Below are positions 1 to 9,009 of a DNA stretch of 64,000 nt, one piece after another. Each line of letters starts with the position of its first letter. Position 1 is the first letter of the stretch. The notes beneath the pieces are model-generated. The model was not told the DNA's origin. It did not search any database and was given only the letters and a program-made list of their open reading frames with translations. Origin of the DNA: an uncultured Synechococcus sp. (lineage in GTDB: Bacteria > Cyanobacteriota > Cyanobacteriia > PCC-6307 > Cyanobiaceae); contig CAJXPL010000003.1 of assembly GCA_913057985.1 (NCBI GenBank), forward strand, positions 62,001 through 126,000, read 5' to 3'. Made by a program: the position numbers and the translations under genes.

Positions 1-1
1 C

Positions 2-250
2 TGGGACAACCTCTCGCAACAACTCAGCAGCGTGCGCGCTACCGCCTCAGCCACGGCCGTCGTCACCCCCGTGGCTGGCTCCGGCACATCGGATGATCCA
101 TCCGACCGTCGTCGTCGTCTTCAGAAGGCGCTTGAGGCCGTGAAAGACAGCGGCAACGCCATGATGATCGAATCGCTCACAGCCGCGATCGAAGGTCGCG
201 AAGCAAACCTCAACCTCCCCGAGCTGCCGGACGGCATCGCCAAGTTTTAG
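2..250 (+). CDS. C-terminal end of an unrecognised protein (5' truncated by window edge)
   Basis: The frame is open from the first bases of the window to a TAG, so this is the tail of a gene that starts outside it. The visible part is about 82 residues: a low-complexity Ala/Ser/Thr/Val linker, then a charged helical stretch (DRRRRLQKALEAVKDSG) and a short acidic/Leu-Pro end (LNLPELPDGIAKF). A GTG at 32 could be taken as a start, but the frame upstream has no stop and continues with the same character. I do not recognise the family. Its stop overlaps by 4 nt the stop of the convergent exonuclease gene. Confidence 0.5.
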   Translation, partial: WDNLSQQLSSVRATASATAVVTPVAGSGTSDDPSDRRRRLQKALEAVKDSGNAMMIESLTAAIEGREANLNLPELPDGIAKF

Positions 251-1302
251 TCCGACTCCCCTTCGAACAGGGTGTCCAGCGGTTCTGCATCCACACCCTC
301 CACCTCCCGCAGGTAACGGGCCAGAACGTCACTCTGTCCATGGGTGACGTACACCTTGCGGGCGCCGCTGTCGCGAACGGTCTGGATCAGTCCAGGCCAG
401 TCGGCATGATCACTGAGCACGAATCCCCGCTCGTAGCCCCGCCGTCGACGGGCTCCGCGCACGGCCATCCAGCCGGAGGCAAAGGCGGTTTGGGGTGACT
501 TGAAGCGGCGCATCCAGCTGGAGCGATGGGCCGACGGCGGCGCCAGGATCAACCGCCCTTCGAGCGGATCCTTTCGGGGCAGTTCGCTGACGGGACGACT
601 GGGGGTCATCGGAACCCCTGCCTCGCGGTAGTGGCGGGTCACGGTTTCAACGGCGCCGTGCAGCAGCACCTCCTCCTCCACGCCGATGGCCTTCAGTTCA
701 GCCAGCAAGCGTTGGGCTTTGCCGAAGGCGTAGCAGAACAGCAGGGATGGTCTGCTGCGATCACGGCTCCACCAGGCATGGATCTCCTTGGCCACCTGCT
801 CACCGCTTTGCCAGCGATAGATCGGCATTCCGAAGGTGGCTTCGGTGATCAACACATCGCAGCGCACCGGTTCGAAGGGGTCACAGCTGGGGTCGTCATC
901 CCGTTTGTAATCCCCACTGACCACCCACACCTCACCCTCTGATTCCAGACGGATCTGCGCCGAACCAAGCACGTGTCCGGCGCTGTGAAACGACACCTTG
1001 CATTGCCCCAGCCAGTGTTCTTCGCCGTAGGCCACTGGGTGAAGGGTGATGTCCTTTCCGAGCCTCTGGCGCAGCACCCCTTCACTGGAGGCCACAGCCC
1101 AGTACTCCCCGCATCCGGGGCGGGCGTGGTCGGCATGGGCGTGGGTGATCAGGGCCCGGGGAACCGGACGCCATGGGTCGACCCAGGCCTTCGCGGCACG
1201 GCAATACAACCCCTCCGGTGTGCGTTCGATCAAGCTCCGCCGCCGATCGCTGCAAACAGTCTGAAAGGCCCATACCTTGAGCGCGTTCGACCCGCTTGCC
1301 AT
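247..1302 (-). CDS. Ligase-associated DNA exonuclease, metallo-beta-lactamase fold
   Basis: This is a predicted exonuclease of the metallo-beta-lactamase/beta-CASP superfamily, of the type usually found with ATP-dependent DNA ligases and helicases in a bacterial repair module. The zinc-binding HAHADH motif is at residues 54-59, followed by SAGHVLGSAQ (about 107-116), SGDYK (about 129-133) and a late SDHADW that completes the metal site. No ligase or helicase partner is inside the window. The start is doubtful: the ATG at 1302 shares a CATG with the divergent small gene, and homologues usually begin shortly before the LTPEGLYC-like segment, so the in-frame TTG at 1233 (about 328 aa) is a good alternative. 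Confidence 0.85.
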   Translation of the reverse strand: MASGSNALKVWAFQTVCSDRRRSLIERTPEGLYCRAAKAWVDPWRPVPRALITHAHADHARPGCGEYWAVASSEGVLRQRLGKDITLHPVAYGEEHWLGQCKVSFHSAGHVLGSAQIRLESEGEVWVVSGDYKRDDDPSCDPFEPVRCDVLITEATFGMPIYRWQSGEQVAKEIHAWWSRDRSRPSLLFCYAFGKAQRLLAELKAIGVEEEVLLHGAVETVTRHYREAGVPMTPSRPVSELPRKDPLEGRLILAPPSAHRSSWMRRFKSPQTAFASGWMAVRGARRRRGYERGFVLSDHADWPGLIQTVRDSGARKVYVTHGQSDVLARYLREVEGVDAEPLDTLFEGESD

Positions 1303-1534
1303 GAAGCTGCTCGCTGCCGCTCTGTTTGTTTCAGCCCTGGCTGTGCCCAGTTCCGCTTTGGCTCAGAAAAAGATTCCCAAGGCCCAAGGCCACAACCAAT
1401 GCCCCCTGGGTTATGTCAACACCCTGGGCACCACCTGTGTGTCTCCGATCTATTACGAGATGAAGCCCACCAACGGTGAAGCCTGCCCCTCCGGCTGGAT
1501 GAATGTTGGCGCTGGCTATTGCCGTAAGAAGTAA
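1301..1534 (+). CDS. Small secreted Cys-containing protein, unknown function
   Basis: This 77-residue protein has a clear Sec signal peptide: MKLLAAALFVSALAVPSSALA, with cleavage expected after ALA. The mature part of about 56 residues has four cysteines in a repeated Cys-Pro...Gly pattern (CPLGYVNTLGTTC, then CPSGWMNVGAGYC), suggesting two disulfide-bonded hairpins in the periplasm or outside the cell. I chose the ATG at 1301 over an in-frame TTG at 1277 because the signal peptide begins there. It faces the exonuclease gene head to head and abuts the next, convergent gene. I recognise no family. Confidence 0.7.
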   Translation: MKLLAAALFVSALAVPSSALAQKKIPKAQGHNQCPLGYVNTLGTTCVSPIYYEMKPTNGEACPSGWMNVGAGYCRKK

Positions 1535-1966
1535 TCAATTCAGTGGCTGAGGCCTTAGGCCACTCCAGCGCTCCAGGGTGTTGATCGATTGAACACCCTG
1601 GAGTCGCGTTGATCCCGGCCGTGTCCAGGTGGGGATGGATCGAATGTTTTCATCCCTGCACTGCCTGAGCTGGTCGGGGTACTTGTCGGGCAGACCGCAT
1701 TCCACGTAGTTCAGGATGGCTCCGGCCTGTTTGCCAAAGAGCTTCATCTGCTCTTTGCAGGCAGGGCACCAATGGGCTCCAAAAAAGCTGGCGCCCACCG
1801 TGTTGAGTTGCTCGGCCAACTTGATTGTTTGTTCTGTGGACTCCGTTGCGGGTTCAGGAATCGGTTGGTTCCACGGTTGTGCAGCCGCTGCGGTGCACAA
1901 CGTCCCCGCCATCGCTGCCATCAAGGTCAGAACCCTGATGCCCTTGGGCTGGATGACGGGGGCCAT
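1535..1966 (-). CDS. Exported thioredoxin-like protein with WCPAC motif
   Basis: This 143-residue protein has an N-terminal hydrophobic export signal (about residues 10-29, ending TAAAAQ) followed by a short thioredoxin-like domain. The redox motif is WCPAC (66-70) in the context FFGAHWCPACKEQMKLF, which resembles the thioredoxin domain fused to or acting with cyanobacterial VKOR-type disulfide-forming proteins. A conserved cis-Pro-like IPTW lies near residue 110, and extra cysteines (VECGLP, QCRDE) may shuttle disulfides. An extracytoplasmic oxidant or reductant role is an inference. The domain is shorter than a canonical thioredoxin but looks complete. Confidence 0.75.
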   Translation of the reverse strand: MAPVIQPKGIRVLTLMAAMAGTLCTAAAAQPWNQPIPEPATESTEQTIKLAEQLNTVGASFFGAHWCPACKEQMKLFGKQAGAILNYVECGLPDKYPDQLRQCRDENIRSIPTWTRPGSTRLQGVQSINTLERWSGLRPQPLN

Positions 1967-2033
1967 GAATCGCAGGGGTTGGATTGTCGAAAATTTATTC
2001 GCGTACCGCGTCGTTCTTTGATCTGTTGGCGCG

Positions 2034-2966
2034 TCACCTGCTCATTTCGAGCATGCGCTGCATGGGTTTCATGGCCTTCAGACGCATCGATTCATCCATC
2101 TCGATCGCAGGCGTGAGGGTCTCCAGGCATGCCTTCAGTTTTTCAAGGGTGTTGAGCCGCATGTAGGGGCAGGCATTGCAGCTGCATCCATCGATCCCTG
2201 GAACGTCGAGCAGGGTTTTTTCAGGAACCCGCTGCTGCATCTGATGCAGGATCCCCGGTTCCGTCAGAACGATGAAGCTGTTGCAGGAGCTTTGTTCGGC
2301 GTAATTCAACAGCTTGCTGGTGGATCCAATGAAATCCGCCAGGTCCAGCAGATTCTGCTGGCACTCGGGGTGGGCGATCACTTCAGCCCCGGGATGTTCG
2401 TGCTTGAGGGCCAGCACGGCTTCTTCGCTGAAGGTCTCATGAACAATGCAGCGTCCCGGCCAGAGGGTCAGCTCGCGACCGCTCTGTTGCTGAACCCAGC
2501 GCCCCAGGTTCTGATCGGGGGCGAACAGAACGGGCTGGTCGGCAGGCAGCTGATTCACCAGATCAACGGCATTGCTGCTCGTGCAGATCAGATCGCTTTG
2601 CGCCTTCACTGCGGCCGTGCAGTTGATGTAGCTCACCACGAAGTGGTCGGGGTGTTCTGCCCGAAAGCGGGCGAACTCATCGGCGGGGCAGTCGTCCGCC
2701 AGAGAGCATCCGGCTTCTAGATCCGGCAGCACCACTGTCTTTTCCGGGCTGAGAATCTTGGCGGTCTCCGCCATGAAGTGCACGCCGCAGAACACGATCA
2801 CGTCTGCATCGGTGCTGGCGGCCTTGCGCGACAGCTCCAGGGAGTCACCAACGAAATCGGCGATGTCCTGAATCTCCGGCTCCTGGTAGTAGTGCGCCAG
2901 GATCACGGCATTGCGGTCCTGGCGAAGCCGGTTGATCGCCGCAACAAGGGCGGTGTCAGCGCTCAT
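2034..2966 (-). CDS. nadA: Quinolinate synthase A
   Basis: NadA condenses iminoaspartate with dihydroxyacetone phosphate to make quinolinate in de novo NAD synthesis, using a [4Fe-4S] cluster in the cytoplasm. The protein is about 310 residues, a normal length. Visible family motifs include [21 protein letters not shown] near the N-terminus, [13 protein letters not shown], the cysteine of [13 protein letters not shown], and the C-terminal cysteine block [11 protein letters not shown] chose the ATG at 2966 (MSADTAL) because the 13 residues encoded upstream in the open frame are not family-like. nadB and nadC are not in the window. Confidence 0.95.
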   Translation of the reverse strand: MSADTALVAAINRLRQDRNAVILAHYYQEPEIQDIADFVGDSLELSRKAASTDADVIVFCGVHFMAETAKILSPEKTVVLPDLEAGCSLADDCPADEFARFRAEHPDHFVVSYINCTAAVKAQSDLICTSSNAVDLVNQLPADQPVLFAPDQNLGRWVQQQSGRELTLWPGRCIVHETFSEEAVLALKHEHPGAEVIAHPECQQNLLDLADFIGSTSKLLNYAEQSSCNSFIVLTEPGILHQMQQRVPEKTLLDVPGIDGCSCNACPYMRLNTLEKLKACLETLTPAIEMDESMRLKAMKPMQRMLEMSR

Positions 2967-3019
2967 CAGGACCGGTTCGGGGCAGGATGGCCACAGCCTA
3001 GGCATTCGCTCTGAAGCAC

Positions 3020-3868
3020 CTGCGACTTGCCATTGCCGGTGATCTCCATGGCGCCTGGGGCGACGCGGATGAGCAGCTGCTGCAGCGGCTCAAGCCCGAC
3101 GCTGTTCTTTTCGTTGGTGATCTTGCTGATGGGGATCTGCGTCTGACGCGCCGGATCACGCGGCTTCCCTTCCCCGTGGCCGTGATCCTGGGGAACCACG
3201 ACCGCGGGCGTGATCACACTGGCGGCATCCTCGAGCAACAACGCGCTGTGCTCGGCGATCTCCATTGCGCTTGGCGCTCAATTCAATGGCCGGAGCTCCC
3301 ATTGACGGTTGTGGGTGCGCGTCCCTGCAGTGCTGGTGGAGGTTTTCACCTGTCAAAAGCGGTGGAGGCGGTGTACGGCCCGGTGTCGCTTGAGGCTTCA
3401 GCCGAGCGGATTGTGCAGGCCGCAGCTGATGTACCCGCTGATCAGCCCCTGATCGTCATGGCCCACTGCGGTCCCTCAGGCTTGGGATCCGAGGCCGCCA
3501 GTCCCTGCGGACGCGACTGGAAGACGCCGGCGTTGGACTGGGGGGATCAGGATCTGGCCCTTGCCCTGGACCGCATGGCCAAAGACCGACCTGCCAATCT
3601 GGTGATCTTTGGGCACATGCACCATGCCCTCAAGCGCGGCTCTGGTTTCCGCCAGACCCTGTTGCGGCATCGCCATGGAACCGCGCTGATCAATGCCGCC
3701 TGTGTGCCCCGTTCAGGTGTGGATGGGCAAGGTCGAACGTTGCTGCATCTCTCCTGGGCTGAATTCCAGGGGGCCAGCCTCACGCAGCTCGCCCATCGCT
3801 GGTACACCCCCGATGCTGAGTTGATCCATCAGGAGCAGTTGCCGATCGATCCTCCGTTGCCGTGCTGA
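3020..3868 (+). CDS. Metallophosphoesterase (TIGR04168-type), probable non-canonical start
   Basis: This is a calcineurin-like phosphoesterase of the kind conserved in cyanobacteria and plants. Metal-binding motifs are in order: GDLHGAW near the N-terminus, [22 protein letters not shown] and FGHMHH. The first two lie upstream of the first canonical start (GTG 3176), so the real gene must begin earlier. From 3002 the frame is open but holds no ATG, GTG or TTG. A CTG at 3020 would give the family-like start (M)[10 protein letters not shown], and a CTG at 3011 is also possible. An in-frame ATG at 2987 is cut off by a TAG at 2999. The stop overlaps the next gene's GTG start, so the two genes are probably cotranscribed. 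Substrate unknown. Confidence 0.8.
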   Translation: MRLAIAGDLHGAWGDADEQLLQRLKPDAVLFVGDLADGDLRLTRRITRLPFPVAVILGNHDRGRDHTGGILEQQRAVLGDLHCAWRSIQWPELPLTVVGARPCSAGGGFHLSKAVEAVYGPVSLEASAERIVQAAADVPADQPLIVMAHCGPSGLGSEAASPCGRDWKTPALDWGDQDLALALDRMAKDRPANLVIFGHMHHALKRGSGFRQTLLRHRHGTALINAACVPRSGVDGQGRTLLHLSWAEFQGASLTQLAHRWYTPDAELIHQEQLPIDPPLPC

Positions 3869-4947
3869 TTTATTTCTGCAGCAGCAGCCATGGCTTCGGC
3901 CATGCGGCTCGCGATGCTGCGGTGCTCCAGCAACTGCGCCGCCTGCGTCCTGAATGGACCTTGGTGATGAGCTCGGGTCTGCCCTCCCCCGTACTCAACC
4001 TGCTGTTGGGGGATGCAGCGATTGAGCAGCGGTCCTGTCAATGGGATGTGGGCATGGTGCAGGCCGACGCGCTCGGTGTGGATTGCGCCACCACCCTCAG
4101 GGCCCTGGATGAGCTGGAGCAACGGCTGCCGGCCCTGATCGAGGCTGAGGCTCTCTGGATTGCGTCGCAGGGGCAGCCGGTGTTGATCATCGGGGACATT
4201 CCCCCGGCCGCAGCCGCCCTGGCCCAGCGCCTCGATGCACCTCTGGTGTGGATGAGCAATTTCGGGTGGGATGACATCTATCGCCCCTTGGGCTCTGCCT
4301 TCCAACGCTGGGCCGATGCTGCCGCTGAGGCCTACCGCTGCGGTGATCTGTTGCTGCGCTGCCCCTTTGACCTCGCCATGCATTGGGGGTTGCCTGAACA
4401 GAGGCTCGGTTTGGTTTGCGCCAGCCCGCGGCCCATTCCGGCGGATCTTGAGGCTTGCCTTGATGCCCAGGATGCTCCCCTGGTGTTGGTGGGGTTTGGA
4501 GGCCTGGGCTTGTCCCTTTCGCGGGATCTGTTTCAGCTCTGGCCCAACCACCATTTCCTGCTTCCGGCTTCAGCAGATGCCTCGCAAGCGCCTGAGTTGG
4601 CGGCGCTCCCCAACCTCAAGTTTCTGCCGGATGGGCTACGCCCCGTCGATGTGCTGGGCCGTTGCTCCCGTTTTTTGGGCAAGCCGGGTTTCAGCAGCTT
4701 CTGCGAGGCGATGGCCCAAGGGGTTGGGATGCACGTCGTGGAGCGCAGCGGATTTGCCGAAGCTTCGGCGCTGATGGATGGTTTGCGTCGCCACGGCCAG
4801 CACCGCTGCCTCAGCCGTCAGGAGCTGGACACCGGCGCATGGCAGCTGGACCAGCCGTTGCTGGCGTCAAGCGAAGCCCCTCTTTCTGCATCAGGGGCTG
4901 AAGAAGCCGCTCTGGCACTGGTGGGTTGGGTTGCAAGTCGTTTTTAA
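3862..4947 (+). CDS. Glycosyltransferase-like (GT-B fold) protein
   Basis: This 361-residue protein starts at a GTG that overlaps the end of the phosphoesterase gene. The N-terminus [20 protein letters not shown] is the loop-helix seen in MurG/UGT-type GT-B enzymes and related cyanobacterial nucleotide-sugar-like proteins. A second Rossmann-like half has VLVGFGGLGLSL, then FLPDGLRPVDVLGRCSRFLGKPGFSSFCEAMAQG, which resembles a donor-binding loop where a gap is followed by a Pro-Gly-Phe turn. Acceptor and donor are unknown. The pairing with a phosphoesterase suggests one small-molecule or sugar-phosphate pathway (inference). Confidence 0.7.
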   Translation: MLIYFCSSSHGFGHAARDAAVLQQLRRLRPEWTLVMSSGLPSPVLNLLLGDAAIEQRSCQWDVGMVQADALGVDCATTLRALDELEQRLPALIEAEALWIASQGQPVLIIGDIPPAAAALAQRLDAPLVWMSNFGWDDIYRPLGSAFQRWADAAAEAYRCGDLLLRCPFDLAMHWGLPEQRLGLVCASPRPIPADLEACLDAQDAPLVLVGFGGLGLSLSRDLFQLWPNHHFLLPASADASQAPELAALPNLKFLPDGLRPVDVLGRCSRFLGKPGFSSFCEAMAQGVGMHVVERSGFAEASALMDGLRRHGQHRCLSRQELDTGAWQLDQPLLASSEAPLSASGAEEAALALVGWVASRF

Positions 4948-5117
4948 TTTTTGGTCTTTTTCATCACCTCTTTGAGCTGATTTGCCTGCTTGATAGTGGT
5001 CTGGCCGATTATTTGACTGGCATATATACCTATTGATTTGAGCCTCCAATTCGAGAAAGTCACGTCGTGTGGAAATTTTTTCCGCTCGAGCATTTCATCC
5101 GCTTCTGATTTGCTCAT
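4944..5117 (-). CDS. Small basic hypothetical protein
   Basis: This 57-residue ORF starts MSKSEADEMLERKKF and ends in a lysine-rich tail (MKKTKN). It is preceded by a good Shine-Dalgarno-like AAGAGGA a few bases before the ATG at 5117, which is why I prefer that start to the longer frame from 5174. The codons are notably more AT-rich than neighbouring genes. Its stop overlaps the end of the convergent glycosyltransferase gene by 4 nt. No family recognised. It could be a recent acquisition or simply a small fast-evolving gene. Confidence 0.5.
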   Translation of the reverse strand: MSKSEADEMLERKKFPHDVTFSNWRLKSIGIYASQIIGQTTIKQANQLKEVMKKTKN

Positions 5118-5154
5118 CGTCCTCTTTCGAGGGCATGCTCCTTGAACGCTCTTT

Positions 5155-5874
5155 ATGGCTATCTCTGCATTCATCGGTCGTCAGACGCTTCATGCGGCCG
5201 TGATCGTCGGAGTACTGCCTGCTGTCAGTTCCCTTCTTCCTGCCCAGGCGAGCCTGCTCCCCTCCGCCTCTCGGGCGCAGCTGATCCATACCTCTGACTT
5301 CCAGCCCAGCCGGGCCATTCCCTACGTGATTACGCCCGAACGTCGGGCGATGCTCAACACGATCCGTTTTGCGGAAGGCACCTGGAAAGGTGGTCTGGAT
5401 GTGGGCTATCGGGTGATGTTCGGCGGTGGCTTGATGCCTTCGCTCGACCGGCATCCCAACCGGGTGATCTACAGCTCCCGCTACGCCAGTGCAGCTGCGG
5501 GGGCTTACCAGTTCATGCCCTTCACCTGGAATCTGGTTCAGCGCAGCATCGGCGTGCGCGGTTTCGGCCCTGAGGCGCAGGACCAGGGCGCGTTGTTTCT
5601 GATTCAGCGGCGCAAAGCCCTGGGTCTGACCGACACCGGCGTTCTCAGCCCGCTGCTCGCCGCCATGCTGGCTCCGGAATGGGCGTCGTTTCCAACCCTC
5701 GCCGGTCGCAGCTACTACGGCCAACCCGTCAAAAAATACGCACGACTGCGTTCTTTCTATGACGTGAACCTCGCGGAGTTGCGGCGTCTGCGTGACGTCA
5801 AGCGCCAGGCGCTTGTCACTCCCCCTCCGGCCCTTTGCACCGGGTCGCGCATTGAATGCGCCACCCGGCTTTGA
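5155..5874 (+). CDS. Exported lambda-R-type lysozyme (GH104-like muramidase)
   Basis: This 239-residue protein has an N-terminal hydrophobic segment (about residues 10-32) consistent with export. The body matches phage lambda endolysin-type transglycosylases: a catalytic-Glu segment FAEGT (E74) preceding GYRVMFGG, a region like the lambda DHP block (DRHPNRVI), then the signature AGAYQFMPFTW (115-125). These enzymes cleave the MurNAc-GlcNAc bond of peptidoglycan. No holin, spanin or other phage gene is adjacent, so this looks like a domesticated cell-wall enzyme. The C-terminal 25 residues, with two cysteines, are extra to the domain. Confidence 0.8.
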   Translation: MAISAFIGRQTLHAAVIVGVLPAVSSLLPAQASLLPSASRAQLIHTSDFQPSRAIPYVITPERRAMLNTIRFAEGTWKGGLDVGYRVMFGGGLMPSLDRHPNRVIYSSRYASAAAGAYQFMPFTWNLVQRSIGVRGFGPEAQDQGALFLIQRRKALGLTDTGVLSPLLAAMLAPEWASFPTLAGRSYYGQPVKKYARLRSFYDVNLAELRRLRDVKRQALVTPPPALCTGSRIECATRL

Positions 5875-5899
5875 CGGCATTCACGTTTCTCGACGTTCC

Positions 5900-6709
5900 T
5901 CAGCCTTCGGCGTCGTTCTGAAGTTTCCTGCCAACGGTGGCCTGGGCGATCAGATACGCGGCGATGCCTCCCGCCAGGAAGCCGACTCCATTGCGCAGCA
6001 GGGGCATCACTTCAGACGTGCGTGTGATCACAGGGGCAACGCCGAAGACGCCGAACAGCATCACCCACAGCGGTGAGAGCAGCAGCAACCAGGCCCAGGC
6101 GATGGTTTCGCCCTCCTTGCGGGGATAGGCCGCAAAGCCAGCAATCAAACCGCCAAAGATTGAGGTGGTCAGCGTCCAAAGCCACTGTTCCTGGGGAAGG
6201 CCAGGCACCACCTGACAACCACCACGGTCCAGACAGATTTCCACCGCATTGAGGGCATCCAGCACGGCTCCGTCCTCGCCGTGATCCTTCACGTAGTACT
6301 GGTTGCCGTAGCGGGTCTGCAGTTCAACCCAGTAAGTGCGCGGCATCATCGCGAAGTAGGCATCGCCAACGTTGAAGTTCAGCAGGTTCCCGCCGCGGGG
6401 GTCGGCCACCAGCAGCAGGCTGCTTTCATCCAGCCCCCAGAACTCGCGAATGGCCAGACCTGGTGTGCGTTCGTACTGGGTCAACACCCGCATCTTCCAG
6501 CCGGTGCGTTCCTCCACATCCGCCAGGGATGCTTCCAGCTGGGCCCGCTGGGTGTCGCTGAACACCTTGGCGAGGTCGATCACCGGGGTGGGGTGATCCG
6601 GCAGCAGCTCCGGGTTGTCGTAGGCCTCAGCCGGGGTCACCAGAACACCCAGGCTGACCAGAGCCACCACGACGAGGCTCCACAGATGTCGGATGTGATG
6701 TGTTCCCAT
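5900..6709 (-). CDS. psb32: Photosystem II repair protein Psb32 (TPM domain)
   Basis: This 269-residue protein has a signal peptide (about residues 10-29, ending PAEA), a TPM/TLP18.3 domain (about 38-165, containing VIDLAKVFSD, TGWKMRVLTQYERTPG and the LLLVADPRGGN stretch) and three hydrophobic helices in the last 85 residues. This is the architecture of the cyanobacterial Psb32 protein that protects PSII from photodamage and speeds its repair, with a lumenal domain anchored in the thylakoid. The start ATG at 6709 shares a CATG with the divergent methyltransferase gene. Confidence is high for the domain and slightly less for strict orthology. Confidence 0.85.
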   Translation of the reverse strand: MGTHHIRHLWSLVVVALVSLGVLVTPAEAYDNPELLPDHPTPVIDLAKVFSDTQRAQLEASLADVEERTGWKMRVLTQYERTPGLAIREFWGLDESSLLLVADPRGGNLLNFNVGDAYFAMMPRTYWVELQTRYGNQYYVKDHGEDGAVLDALNAVEICLDRGGCQVVPGLPQEQWLWTLTTSIFGGLIAGFAAYPRKEGETIAWAWLLLLSPLWVMLFGVFGVAPVITRTSEVMPLLRNGVGFLAGGIAAYLIAQATVGRKLQNDAEG

Positions 6710-7922
6710 GGAACTGCTGCAGCGACCGGCATTCTCTCCAATGGAACCGATGGCTGCGTCCTGTCCCGACTGGTTGGCAACGCATCTGCATCAGGCGGGG
6801 GGTGCCGTTCCGTTTTCCCGGTTCATGGATCTGGCTCTGAATGAGCCGGAGCACGGGTATTACGGCTCCGGCCGCGCACGCATCGGAGCCCAGGGTGATT
6901 TCGTCACCTCCCCCTCGCTGGGCAGTGATTTCGCAGCCCTTCTGGCTCCTCAGATCCTGGCTTGGCTGACGTCGATCTCCCGAAGTGATCCGGATCAACG
7001 TCTGTCGATCGTGGAAATCGGCCCTGGCGAGGGCCATCTGGCCCGGGATCTCGTTGCTGCGTTGCGTGGTGCTCATCCAGAGCTGTTGGCTCGGATCGAA
7101 TTGGTGTTGGTGGAGGCCAATCCCGGCATGCGACGGCGGCAACAGGCTCTGCTGCAGGAGGAAGATGATCTGCGGCTGCGCTGGTGTTCCCTGGACGCGT
7201 TGGGCAGCGCTCCGGTTCATGGGGTGGTGATTGCCCATGAGTTGCTTGATGCCCTCCCGGTGGAGCGCTTGATCTGGCGGGAGGGATCTCTCCGGCAGCA
7301 GTGGGTGGAGCTTGCTCCAAACGGTGGTTTGCGAACGACGCATCGGCCTCTCCCCGATGGTTTGCACCAGGAGATCAGATGCGTGTGCAGCCAAGGTGGC
7401 ATTCAGTTGCCGCCCCCCGATGCTGAAGAGGGGTGGACCACGGAGTGGAACAGTGCACTGCCCGACTGGTTCGCTGCTGCTGCTGCTGCTGTGGATGCGG
7501 GCGTGCTGCTGGTGATTGATTACGCCCTGGAGGCCCAGCGTTATTTCACAGCCCGGCGCTCCGACGGCACCTTGATGGCTGTTTACGCTCAGCAGGCGGG
7601 GCTGTCGCCCTTGGATCAGCCCGGCGAGCAGGACCTCACGGCCCACCTCTGTATCGAAGTCGTGGATGACGCGGCTCAGCGCAACGGTTGGATGGTGGGT
7701 GATCAGGCGAAGCAGGGCGAGGCCCTGCTGGCCTTGGGGCTTGCAGAGCGTTTGCATGGGCTGCAGCAGCTACCGGGCCAACAGCTGGCAGAAGCCCTGC
7801 AACGGCGTGAAGCCCTGCTTCGCCTGGTGGACCCCGCGGGGCTCGGTGCGTTCCGCTGGCTCACCTACCGGCGCGGGTTGCCGGAAGACGGCTTCAGCCT
7901 TTCAGGCGCTCAAGGCAGCTGA
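6708..7922 (+). CDS. MidA-type SAM-dependent methyltransferase (DUF185)
   Basis: This 404-residue protein has family features in order: [18 protein letters not shown] (about 35-52), [18 protein letters not shown] (about 63-80), the SAM-binding [14 protein letters not shown] (about 102-116), and LDALPVERL. In eukaryotes the homologue NDUFAF7/MidA methylates a complex I subunit arginine. By analogy the target here could be NDH-1, but that is inference. The ATG at 6708 lies inside the start of the divergent psb32. Later Met codons at 6741 or 6750 are equally plausible. The 3' end overlaps convergent aroB by 29 nt. Confidence 0.85.
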   Translation: MELLQRPAFSPMEPMAASCPDWLATHLHQAGGAVPFSRFMDLALNEPEHGYYGSGRARIGAQGDFVTSPSLGSDFAALLAPQILAWLTSISRSDPDQRLSIVEIGPGEGHLARDLVAALRGAHPELLARIELVLVEANPGMRRRQQALLQEEDDLRLRWCSLDALGSAPVHGVVIAHELLDALPVERLIWREGSLRQQWVELAPNGGLRTTHRPLPDGLHQEIRCVCSQGGIQLPPPDAEEGWTTEWNSALPDWFAAAAAAVDAGVLLVIDYALEAQRYFTARRSDGTLMAVYAQQAGLSPLDQPGEQDLTAHLCIEVVDDAAQRNGWMVGDQAKQGEALLALGLAERLHGLQQLPGQQLAEALQRREALLRLVDPAGLGAFRWLTYRRGLPEDGFSLSGAQGS

Positions 7923-9009
7923 GGATCTCGTCCCGACTGACGTCATCGCGAATCTCAACGGTTCCGATGCTGGTGGGCATCACGAAGCGCAGGCGACCGT
8001 CGCGCACCTTTTTGTCCCCCTGCAAGCTGTCCAGAACCGCATCGGCGGCGAGATCGGGCCAGGCGGTGGGCAGTCCAGCGCTGTCGATCAGTCGGCGTTG
8101 GCGCTCGGCGTCGTCGCGACTCCAGCTGCCCCGCAGCACGCCAAGTTCACCCACGGCCACCATGCCAATGGCGACCGCCTCGCCATGCAGCCAGGTGCCA
8201 TAGCCGCAGAGGGTCTCCACCACATGGCCGAAGGTATGGCCGTAGTTGAGGATCGCGCGTAAGCCACCCTCCTTTTCATCGGCTGCCACCACCCGGGCCT
8301 TGGCCGCGGCCGATCGCTGCAGGATCGAGCTCAGGCGTTCCGATCCAAGCCCAGCGGGCGTGCTCGGGTCGGGGCAGGCCTCCAGTTCCTCGAACAGCGC
8401 CGTGTCACCGAGGATTCCGTATTTGATCACCTCAGCCATGCCAGCCCGGAACTCGCGTTCGGGCAGGGTGTTCAGGGTGGAGGGATCGATCAACACCAGC
8501 CGCGGCTGGTGAAAGGCGCCGATCAGGTTTTTGCCGCGGGGATGGTTGACCCCGGTCTTGCCACCGATCGACGCGTCCACCATGGCCAGCAGGGTTGTGG
8601 GCACCTGCACCACCTGGATGCCCCGCAGCCAGGTGGCTGCCGCAAAGCCGGTCATGTCCCCCACAACGCCGCCGCCGAGGGCCACCATCAAGGAGCTGCG
8701 TTCGAGCTTGGCGTTGTAAGCCGCATCGTGGATCTCCGCCACCGTGGCTGGTGTCTTCTGGGTTTCGCCGGCGTCAATCACCAACAGTTCCACGCTGAAA
8801 CCTGCCGCTCTGAGGCTGTTCAGGCAGGCGTCGCCATAGGGGCTGGCCACATCCGGATTGCTGACCACCAGCACACGTCGACCAGCCTGCACTCCAGCGT
8901 CCAGCATCTGCTGACCAAGCCTGGCCAGGCCGCCGTCTCCAATCACCACGTCGTAGGGGTTGCGCTCCAGCGCAACGCGGATGTGATGCAACGGGGTGAT
9001 TGTGGTCAT
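7894..9009 (-). CDS. aroB: 3-dehydroquinate synthase
   Basis: AroB converts DAHP to 3-dehydroquinate, the second step of the shikimate pathway, in the cytoplasm using NAD and a divalent metal. The 371-residue length is typical. Visible motifs are the NAD site [14 protein letters not shown], the [20 protein letters not shown] block, [19 protein letters not shown] and HGEAVAIGM, which carry the metal ligands. The start [24 protein letters not shown] is family-like. Its ATG overlaps the ATG of the divergent ABC permease by one base pair step (shared CATG). No other aro gene is nearby. Confidence 0.96.
   Translation of the reverse strand: MTTITPLHHIRVALERNPYDVVIGDGGLARLGQQMLDAGVQAGRRVLVVSNPDVASPYGDACLNSLRAAGFSVELLVIDAGETQKTPATVAEIHDAAYNAKLERSSLMVALGGGVVGDMTGFAAATWLRGIQVVQVPTTLLAMVDASIGGKTGVNHPRGKNLIGAFHQPRLVLIDPSTLNTLPEREFRAGMAEVIKYGILGDTALFEELEACPDPSTPAGLGSERLSSILQRSAAAKARVVAADEKEGGLRAILNYGHTFGHVVETLCGYGTWLHGEAVAIGMVAVGELGVLRGSWSRDDAERQRRLIDSAGLPTAWPDLAADAVLDSLQGDKKVRDGRLRFVMPTSIGTVEIRDDVSRDEILSCLERLKG

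Noticed and set aside
5155-5874. Prophage remnant inferred from the lambda-type lysozyme
   Set aside because: No holin, tail, capsid or integrase genes are nearby. The neighbours are conserved cyanobacterial genes, and the protein has an export segment.
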